From positions 32,500-96,499 of the forward strand of contig NZ_JACSYA010000020.1 of assembly GCF_029870285.1 (NCBI RefSeq): a stretch of DNA of 64,000 nt. The letters are read 5' to 3'. The notes under the pieces are model-generated. The model was given only the letters and a program-made list of their open reading frames with translations, ran no database searches and was not told the origin of the DNA. A program made the translations under genes and the position numbers. This document shows, in pieces, positions 58,195-64,000 of the stretch. Origin of the DNA: Delftia sp. PS-11. Lineage in GTDB: Bacteria > Pseudomonadota > Gammaproteobacteria > Burkholderiales > Burkholderiaceae_C. The stretch's first letter is position 1; the number at the start of each line of letters is the position of its first letter.

Positions 58195-59292
58195 TCAGGC
58201 AAGCCGTGACGGGGCAGATTTTCTTGACATGGGCAGGCTATTGTCGTCTGACAGGAAGCGGTCGAACGAATACCATGATTCGCGCACCTGCCGTTCATCG
58301 AGCCCCGAGGTGATGAAGACCAGGCGCGAGCGCCTGTCCATGCCCGGCCATTCGGCCAGATGTTCGGGGGCATGCATCAGATGTCCTATGCCGTGCAGTA
58401 CCGTGGGCTGTCCCTGCGGCCAGCCATCCGCAGCCACGGCAACCAGTCCTTTCAGGCGCAGCACATGCTTGCCATGGCAATGCAGCAGCAGGGTCAGCCA
58501 CAGTGTGAGCGCACACAAATCCAGCGGAGCGTCAAACTGCAGGCAAAAGGACTGTATCCCGCCATGCACATGCCCGGCACGCATCGGAGTCCGGCCCAGC
58601 CCCGGCGCCTGCTGGCGCGGCGTGCCTGCAAGGGAGCGAGCCAGCCAGTCATCCACCTGACGGCTGTTTTCGGGTTGCCATGTTTCGGGTTGCCATGTCC
58701 ACGGCGCAGGTGCCCTTGCTGCATCGGCCAGACTGGCAAGGGGGTTGAGCCGTGCCAGCATCCCGCGCAGGGCCTCTGCCTGCGCTGCCGTCGCCAGGTC
58801 TGTCTTGCTCAGATAAAGATGGTCGGCCGCAGCAACCTGGGCCAGCCATTGCGGGCGCTGCACCTGCTGGTGCTGCGCGTGCAGTGCATCGACCACCGTG
58901 CAGACAAAGGCGGGCTCGAATGCCTGGCGCAGCTGCGCATCTCCGATCAGCGTGGCAATCACCGGCCCCGGTGCCGCCAGCCCTGTGGTCTCGATCAGCA
59001 CGCGCAGGAATGGTGGCAGCTCGCCACGCGCGCGGCGCTGATGCAGGCGCCACAGTGCGTCCTTGAGCTCGCCTCGGATGGCACAGCAGACACAGCCGTT
59101 GTCCAGCAGCACCGTATCGGCATCGATACTGCCCACCAGCAGATGATCAAGTCCCTCGGCCCCGAACTCGTTGATCAGCACAGCGGTTTGCCCTGTATCG
59201 CCGGCATGCAGCCAGCGCCTGAGCAGCGTGGTCTTGCCGCTGCCCAGAAACCCGGTGAGCACACCGACGGGAAGGCGCTGGGACTCGGTCAT
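58195..59292 (-). CDS. CobW/COG0523-family GTPase (metallochaperone)
   Basis: 365 residues from ATG 59292. P-loop GFLGSGKTTLL, metal motif GCVCCAIRGEL (CxCC), INEFGAEG, LIETTGLAAPGPV, LSKTDLA, and CobW C-terminal domain (GGIQSFCLQFDAPLDL, RLVFITSGLD). COG0523 GTPases deliver zinc or other metals to client enzymes. Here the likely client is a metalloenzyme of the same operon, perhaps the CE4 deacetylase (inference). Overlaps the small Cys protein gene by 4 bases. Confidence 0.93.
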   Translation of the reverse strand: MTESQRLPVGVLTGFLGSGKTTLLRRWLHAGDTGQTAVLINEFGAEGLDHLLVGSIDADTVLLDNGCVCCAIRGELKDALWRLHQRRARGELPPFLRVLIETTGLAAPGPVIATLIGDAQLRQAFEPAFVCTVVDALHAQHQQVQRPQWLAQVAAADHLYLSKTDLATAAQAEALRGMLARLNPLASLADAARAPAPWTWQPETWQPENSRQVDDWLARSLAGTPRQQAPGLGRTPMRAGHVHGGIQSFCLQFDAPLDLCALTLWLTLLLHCHGKHVLRLKGLVAVAADGWPQGQPTVLHGIGHLMHAPEHLAEWPGMDRRSRLVFITSGLDERQVRESWYSFDRFLSDDNSLPMSRKSAPSRLA

Positions 59293-59585
59293 GGGCTGCC
59301 CTCCTGGCTGGCAGGCCATGGCATGTCGAAGGGGTCGATGGCGCGGCCCAGCAGTTGCTCGGCAGCGGGCCACAGCGCACCGAAGTCGGCGATCAGCACG
59401 CTGGCGCCCGTGGGGCCCGACAGCAGATAGGACTGTCCATGAAAATCACCGAGCCGCAGTCGCCACAGCGCAAGCAGCCGGTTGGCCCGCGCGATCTGAA
59501 TCAGCCGCTGGCGGCGCCCGCCGGGCCCGGCCAGCGCCTGACTCCAGTGCCCCGAGCCCTGCAGCAGTCCGCACATTCCACACAT
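59289..59585 (-). CDS. small protein with N-terminal CGMCG motif, CobW partner
   Basis: 98 residues from ATG 59585 with AAAGGA 7-8 bases upstream. It begins MCGMCGLLQGSGHWSQAL: two cysteines two residues apart with a His downstream, a possible metal site. Then a basic helix (RRQRLIQIARANRLLALWRLRLGDFHGQSYLLSG) and a short C-terminal part. No known domain recognised. Its stop overlaps the CobW start, so it may act with the GTPase in metal delivery. Confidence 0.75.
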   Translation of the reverse strand: MCGMCGLLQGSGHWSQALAGPGGRRQRLIQIARANRLLALWRLRLGDFHGQSYLLSGPTGASVLIADFGALWPAAEQLLGRAIDPFDMPWPASQEGSP

Positions 59586-59642
59586 GACATGGTCCTTTCT
59601 GCGGCAGTCCGCAGCGAAGCGGGCAGAGGGCAGCACCCGGCG

Positions 59643-60425
59643 TCATGGCATGACATCGCCGCAGTTCGGCCCCAGCGTCTGCCCCACGTAGAGATTGCCG
59701 CCCGGATCGGATGCCAGCAGCACGGCCGTGGGCGCCACTTCTTCGGCCTGCCCGAAGCGCTTCAGCGGCAGGCTTGCCTCCTTGGCGCGTTTCCACTGCG
59801 CGCTGATGCCATCGATCAGCGGCGTGGCAATCGGCCCTGGTGCAATCGCGTTGACCAGTACATTGTCGGACGCCACCTCCAGCGCCAGCGACTTGGTAAA
59901 GCCGATCACACCGGCCTTGGCCGCCGCATAGTGGCTCAGTTCCTCGCTGCCCTTGATGCCCAGCTGTGACGCAATGTTGATGATGCGTCCCCAGCGCTGC
60001 GCCTGCATGTGCGGCACGGCACGCCGCGCGCACAGGAAGACGCTGCGCAGGTCCACGCGCAGCATCTCGTCCCACATGCACGCGGGCATGTCGGCGCAGC
60101 GCGACTGGGTCAGCATGCCGGCGTTGTTGACCAGAATGTCGATGCCGCCAAAGGCCTGTACGCAGCGCTCGATGATGCGGTGGGCCGTGGCCTCGTCGCC
60201 GACATCGCCTGCCACGGTTTCAGCCTGTGCGCCCAGGGCGCGGCAGCGCCGGGCCACGCTGTCAGCCCGTGCGGCGTCCAGATCCGCCAGCAGCAGCCGC
60301 GCACCGGCCTGCGCGTAGGCCAGTGCGTAGGCCAGTGCGATGGCTTTGCCGATGCCGCTGCCAGCTCCGGTAATGACGGCACGGCGTCCGTCCAGCAATG
60401 CGAGGGTGTGATCGGAGATACCCAT
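59643..60425 (-). CDS. SDR-family oxidoreductase
   Basis: 260 residues from ATG 60425. Classical SDR: TGAGSGIGKAIA, LADLDAARAD (Asp at the adenosine site, NAD preference), NNAGML, catalytic Ser in IINIASQLG and YAAAKAG, then NAIAPGPIATPL. ALAYALAYAQ just after the glycine motif carries a 4-residue duplication from a 12-bp tandem repeat at 60313-60336. Substrate unknown. In the catabolic operon between the MFS gene and the Cys protein. Confidence 0.92.
   Translation of the reverse strand: MGISDHTLALLDGRRAVITGAGSGIGKAIALAYALAYAQAGARLLLADLDAARADSVARRCRALGAQAETVAGDVGDEATAHRIIERCVQAFGGIDILVNNAGMLTQSRCADMPACMWDEMLRVDLRSVFLCARRAVPHMQAQRWGRIINIASQLGIKGSEELSHYAAAKAGVIGFTKSLALEVASDNVLVNAIAPGPIATPLIDGISAQWKRAKEASLPLKRFGQAEEVAPTAVLLASDPGGNLYVGQTLGPNCGDVMP
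60313..60336 (-). repeat. 12-bp tandem duplication inside the SDR gene
   Basis: GCGTAGGCCAGT occurs twice in a row (plus-strand sequence), adding ALAY to the helix after the Rossmann loop, in frame. Confidence 0.9.
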
Positions 60426-60499
60426 GGTGGATGTCCTCAGCAGGGCCAGTGCACGGTCAGGCCACTGCCCGCAGTGCTTGTGGATGAGGTCATGGCGGC

Positions 60500-61945
60500 T
60501 CACTTCACGGTGCGTGGATCGACATGGGGTGCCAGAAACATCAGCAGCCCCGAGGCCGCGCAGGGGATGGCGCCCCAGTACAGCGCAGCCTGCACCCAGT
60601 CCGCTCCCTGGGAGAGGGTCCACGTCACGCCAAAGCCCGCTGCGATGGCGCCCACCTGCCCCATGGCCTTGACAAAGGAGCTTGCCGTGGCACGGATAGC
60701 GTTGGGAAAGCTCTCGCCGATGAGAAAGAGGACAGCAGCGTAAGGCCCGATCAGGAAGAACAGCCCCAGCGAATACAGCGGGACGATGCGCCAGAAGTCA
60801 CCCGATGGCGCGTTCAGCATGAGTGCGAATGCCACGCCGCCCAGTATCCAGCCGATGGCGACGGCGTTGCGCCGGCCGATGCGGTCACCCAGCCAGCCAT
60901 GGAAGACATAGCCCATGAAGCCCGCGAGATTGGAGATGATGAGCACCTGCAGCGCATTGGAGAAATCCACGCCTTTGCCCGCCGTGCCGCCGGAGCCGCC
61001 AAGCACCGAGGTGCCGAGCACGGCAAAGATCACGATGGCGAACCAGTTCAGGAAAAATCCCAGCGACAGGGACAGCGTGGGCCGCAGCGAAGCGCCCCGG
61101 AACATGGCCGACAGACCTGTGTGGTGGCTGTCTCCCTGGTCCATGCCGTGGGCCTGGGCCAGCCGGATGGCCTCTGCCTCGCGGCCTGAGCGGCGCAGTT
61201 CAGCGATGCGCCGCGTGGTCAGGAACTGGGGCGTCTCCACCAGCCTGCGGCCCAGCACGGCGATCACCAGGGCCGGAAACATGGCGAACACGAAAGACAG
61301 CACCCAGCCGCCGCCCTGTCCGAACCAGCGCTCCCCCAGCGGGTACAGCAAGGCCACGAGCGCGGCCGTGAGCACTGCGCCCACGGGCCAGCCGCCCTGC
61401 ACCAGAGAGTAGATGAAGCCGCGCCTGCGCAGCGTTGCGGGGTCCGTGTAGACCAGGGAGAACAGCTCGCTCAGGTAGGTGGCATTGATGCTTTGCTCCG
61501 CATAGCCCAGGCCCGCCAGCGAGCGCACCAGGATCAGCAGCACAAAACCCAGCCCCGCCGACAGCCCGATGACCCAGCCTGCCAGCGCAGTCAGGCCAGA
61601 GCACAGCGCAGCGCCCGCCACGGCGATGATGATGCCCTTGCGCCGGCCCAGCCGGTCGGCGATGGGGCCGATGGCAAAGGCCACGATCACCGTGCCCAGT
61701 GTCACCCAGGTATTCAGGCGCGCCTGCTGCTCGGCGCTCCATTGGAAATGCTCTCCCAACTGGGGCAGCAGGGTGCCGAACAGGATGAAGTCATAGACGG
61801 CGAAAACCCAGGCGAAAAAGCAGACCCAGGTGGCATAGCTGACCTGCTTGCGCGTCACGGCAGGCGCGCTCCAGGAAGCTGCGGGGCCGGTGGGGTCCAG
61901 ATGGCCGGTGCCTGCTGCGGCCGGTGGCATGGCTGAGGTGTTCAT
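60500..61945 (-). CDS. MFS transporter, metabolite:H+ symporter type
   Basis: 481 residues from ATG 61945 (GAGGACACC upstream). Twelve membrane helices; the A-like loop GPIADRLGRRKGI after helix 2 and its repeat GWLGDRIGRRNAV; RSLAGLGYAEQSINATYLSELF on helix 4-5, and ESFPNAIRATASSFVKAMGQVGA near helix 11, typical of the sugar-porter/metabolite-symporter group. Likely imports the operon's substrate. Confidence 0.92.
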   Translation of the reverse strand: MNTSAMPPAAAGTGHLDPTGPAASWSAPAVTRKQVSYATWVCFFAWVFAVYDFILFGTLLPQLGEHFQWSAEQQARLNTWVTLGTVIVAFAIGPIADRLGRRKGIIIAVAGAALCSGLTALAGWVIGLSAGLGFVLLILVRSLAGLGYAEQSINATYLSELFSLVYTDPATLRRRGFIYSLVQGGWPVGAVLTAALVALLYPLGERWFGQGGGWVLSFVFAMFPALVIAVLGRRLVETPQFLTTRRIAELRRSGREAEAIRLAQAHGMDQGDSHHTGLSAMFRGASLRPTLSLSLGFFLNWFAIVIFAVLGTSVLGGSGGTAGKGVDFSNALQVLIISNLAGFMGYVFHGWLGDRIGRRNAVAIGWILGGVAFALMLNAPSGDFWRIVPLYSLGLFFLIGPYAAVLFLIGESFPNAIRATASSFVKAMGQVGAIAAGFGVTWTLSQGADWVQAALYWGAIPCAASGLLMFLAPHVDPRTVK

Positions 61946-61976
61946 GGTGTCCTCGCTCAATGGGCATGGTGTGGCG

Positions 61977-62852
61977 TCAGCGCGGCTGCCGGCGCAGAAA
62001 ATCGTCGGCGATCTGGTCGCATGTCATGAAGCGCACGCCTTCGTGCGCTTTGAAATGCTCGATCAGGCGCTCCAGCATCAGCAGCACCTGGGGGCGTCCC
62101 GAGACATCGGGGTGGATAGTGATGGGAAACACCGCATAGTCATGCTCGCGGTAGACCCAGTCGAACTGGTCCCGCCACATCTGCTCTATGTCGCGCGGAT
62201 TGACGAAGCCGTGGCTGTTGGGCGCCTTCTTGATGAACATCATGGGCGGAAGGTTGTCCAGGTACCAGTTGGCGGGAATCTCGACCAGACGCGTCTCCTG
62301 GCCCCGCTCCAGCGGCTTCATCCAGGTGTCGGGGTGCTTGCTGTAGTCGATGCGCGTCCATCGGTCACCCACGCGCACGTAGTAGGGGTGGAAGTCGTTG
62401 TGCATCAGGCTGTGGTCGTACTTGATGCCCTTCTTGAGCAGCAGCTCATTGGTGACGGGACTGAATTCCCACCAGGGCGCCACATAGCCCGTGGGCGCGC
62501 GGCCGGCCAGCTGTGTGATGACCTCGATGCTTTTGTCCAGCACGGCTTCTTCCTGCTCGGGCGTCATCGCGATCGGGTTCTCGTGGCTGTAGCCGTGGAT
62601 GCCGATCTCGTGGCCCGCATCCACCACCGCCTTCATCTGCTCGGGGAAGGTCTGCGCGGAGTGGCCGGGAATGAACCAGGTCGTCTGCAGGCCATACCGC
62701 TTGAACAGTTTGAGCAGGCGCAGCGAACCCACCTCACCCGCAAACATGCCGCGCGAGATGTCGTCAGGGGAATCCTCTCCGCCATACGAGCCCAGCCAGC
62801 CGCCGACGGCATCGACGTCCACGCCAAATGTGATCTGGATATCCTTGCTCAT
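61977..62852 (-). CDS. CE4 polysaccharide-deacetylase-like enzyme (HpPgdA/PuuE type)
   Basis: 291 residues from ATG 62852, eight bases after GGAG; an ATG at 62861 is too close to it. NodB-like features: Asp pair in [24 protein letters not shown] (His ligands) and [31 protein letters not shown]. No signal peptide, so it acts in the cytoplasm. Relatives in this group work on small molecules (for example PuuE allantoinases) as well as peptidoglycan. Amidase, transporter and SDR neighbours point to a small cyclic amide or acylated amine. Confidence 0.9.
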   Translation of the reverse strand: MSKDIQITFGVDVDAVGGWLGSYGGEDSPDDISRGMFAGEVGSLRLLKLFKRYGLQTTWFIPGHSAQTFPEQMKAVVDAGHEIGIHGYSHENPIAMTPEQEEAVLDKSIEVITQLAGRAPTGYVAPWWEFSPVTNELLLKKGIKYDHSLMHNDFHPYYVRVGDRWTRIDYSKHPDTWMKPLERGQETRLVEIPANWYLDNLPPMMFIKKAPNSHGFVNPRDIEQMWRDQFDWVYREHDYAVFPITIHPDVSGRPQVLLMLERLIEHFKAHEGVRFMTCDQIADDFLRRQPR

Positions 62853-62853
62853 G

Positions 62854-64000
62854 TCATGCACTCCTTGCTCCGGTCACGGTTGAGTGGGAAGGAAACAGCG
62901 CCTTTTCCACGCACAGGGCCGTGCGCAGCAGGCGGTCGTCATCGCCGCACGGGCGCATCAGCTGCAGGCTGGTGGGCAGCGGCTCGGGCTGTCCGTGCGG
63001 CCCCATTTCTTGCGCGATGCCGCTGGGCATGGCCACGGCGGGGGTGTCCAGGAAGCTGCCCGGCATGGTCAGGCGCAGCGTGGCGAGGTTGGTCTCGGCG
63101 AACAGCGTGTCGTCTTCGAGCAGCGGCAGCAGCAGCGGCGCCGGATGGCCGACGGTGGGCAGCACCAGAGTGGCCTCACCCAATTCCTGCGCGAACAGCG
63201 CCATCAAGGGCTTGCGCTGCGCCAGCAGTTCCAGATAGCCTGCATGGTCCAACTGCCGGGCCGCCTCCAGGCGAAGGCGCATACGCGGGTCCATGCGTGC
63301 GGCCTGATCCGGCGCATCCAGCCGCTGGCGGTGCGTGGCCAGTGCCTCATGGGCGCCCAGCCAGCCGTGGCGCTCCATCAGTGCCTGCATCTGCTGCAGG
63401 CTGCGCAGTCTGCGGTGTTCAATGCGTGCACCCTGCATTTGCAGCAGACCCAGACAGGCCAGCAGATTGGCCCTCACCCTGGCGTGGATGCGATCGTCCT
63501 GCAGCAGACGGGAGTCCACGGCAAACACCTGGCCGCGCAGTCCATCGCTGCCGGCATGCGCGCCGCCCGGCCTGGCGCCAGACTGCGGCACCAGGCCGCA
63601 CAGCACCTGATCGAGTGCAATGCAGTCAGCCACGCTGGCGGCCAGTGGCCCCAAGGTGTCCAGCGAGGGGGCCAGCGGGAACACTCCCTGCATGGGGTAG
63701 CGTCCCCGGCTGGCGCGAAAGCCAGCCAGCCCGTTGAATGCCGCCGGAATGCGTACCGAACCTGCCGTGTCCGAGCCCATGGCCAGGGGGCAGCATCCGT
63801 GCACCACGGCCATCGCAGCGCCGCTGGACGAACCCCCTGGCACCCGGCTGCGGGCACCCAGGCGGTGATTCACTGGTGTGCCGAAGCCAGGGTTGAGGCC
63901 CAGGCCCGAGTAGGCGAATTCGCTGAGGTTGGTCTTGCCCAGACAGACCATTCCTGCCGCCGAGGCGCGTGCCACCACGGCAGCGTCTTCGGCGGCGGGT
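62854..64000 (-). CDS. amidase-signature enzyme (partial, N-terminus beyond window)
   Basis: The frame stays open to the right edge, so the first part, including the catalytic Lys, is missing. At least 382 residues are visible. [12 protein letters not shown], the Ser-cisSer loop [12 protein letters not shown], nucleophile loop [16 protein letters not shown] and [19 protein letters not shown] are amidase-signature landmarks. The C-terminal half is variable. The stop is one base before the deacetylase start, so they are one transcript. Hydrolyses an amide; the substrate is not evident. It may resemble AtzE/allophanate-hydrolase-type enzymes. Confidence 0.9.
   Translation of the reverse strand, partial: PAAEDAAVVARASAAGMVCLGKTNLSEFAYSGLGLNPGFGTPVNHRLGARSRVPGGSSSGAAMAVVHGCCPLAMGSDTAGSVRIPAAFNGLAGFRASRGRYPMQGVFPLAPSLDTLGPLAASVADCIALDQVLCGLVPQSGARPGGAHAGSDGLRGQVFAVDSRLLQDDRIHARVRANLLACLGLLQMQGARIEHRRLRSLQQMQALMERHGWLGAHEALATHRQRLDAPDQAARMDPRMRLRLEAARQLDHAGYLELLAQRKPLMALFAQELGEATLVLPTVGHPAPLLLPLLEDDTLFAETNLATLRLTMPGSFLDTPAVAMPSGIAQEMGPHGQPEPLPTSLQLMRPCGDDDRLLRTALCVEKALFPSHSTVTGARSA

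Overview
The window reads as a high-GC betaproteobacterial chromosome, most probably a member of the Comamonadaceae (Comamonas, Delftia or Acidovorax type). This rests on gene content and protein style: gmk-rpoZ-spoT order, I78-type inhibitor, 3-hydroxybutyrate dehydrogenase and many LysR/GntR regulators. No 16S or marker gene is present, so the genus is an inference.

Region 1 (1-7233) is the right end of a tailed-phage prophage. It holds tail and tail-fibre genes, a lysis cassette (two small membrane proteins, a GH108-type endolysin, i-spanin, o-spanin), an unrecognised membrane/coiled-coil cargo gene inserted into the 3' end of the o-spanin gene, a HicAB toxin-antitoxin pair with a clear promoter/operator, and a small unknown gene. 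The region ends in the 3' fragment of a tRNA-Ser gene (anticodon loop to CCA), which I read as the attachment site attR.

Region 2 (7990-24163) is the most notable part: about 16 kb of tightly packed plus-strand genes. They join a complete but unusual chemosensory set to a full RsbR-S-T-X partner-switching (stressosome) set, with a ParA-like ATPase at the end. The chemosensory genes are a soluble receptor with two signalling tips, a three-domain CheW, CheB, a HEAT-repeat protein, CheR, CheY, a 911-residue CheA, a STAS-like protein, a second CheY and a membrane receptor carrying a CheZ-like motif. The link is a histidine kinase whose N-terminus is the RsbT-binding domain of RsbU. This suggests that RsbT activates a histidine kinase here, rather than a PP2C phosphatase.

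Region 3 (24120-29418) has a PdxA2-like dehydrogenase fused to a second barrel domain, divergent from a LysR regulator; tRNA-Gln; an epimerase divergent from another LysR regulator; and two near-identical tRNA-Arg(ACG) units. Region 4 (29504-54664) is mostly housekeeping: greB, an MltB-like transglycosylase, a sirtuin, spoT, rpoZ, gmk, yicC, a Ser/Thr kinase and PP2C pair, rdgB, hemW, a SPOR protein, fumarylacetoacetase, 3-hydroxybutyrate dehydrogenase with a GntR regulator, an EF-hand membrane protein, DAHP synthase, an ArsR/SRPBCC pair, a ClpP paralogue, a NUC1 nuclease, and a TPR protein / L,D-transpeptidase pair.

Region 5 (54733-64000) is a minus-strand operon, open at the right edge: amidase, CE4 deacetylase, MFS transporter, SDR, a small Cys-rich protein, a CobW GTPase, a solute-binding-like protein without signal peptide, a GntR regulator with two winged-helix segments, and a polytopic membrane protein. 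It looks like an accessory catabolic pathway for a nitrogen-containing compound; the substrate cannot be told from sequence alone.
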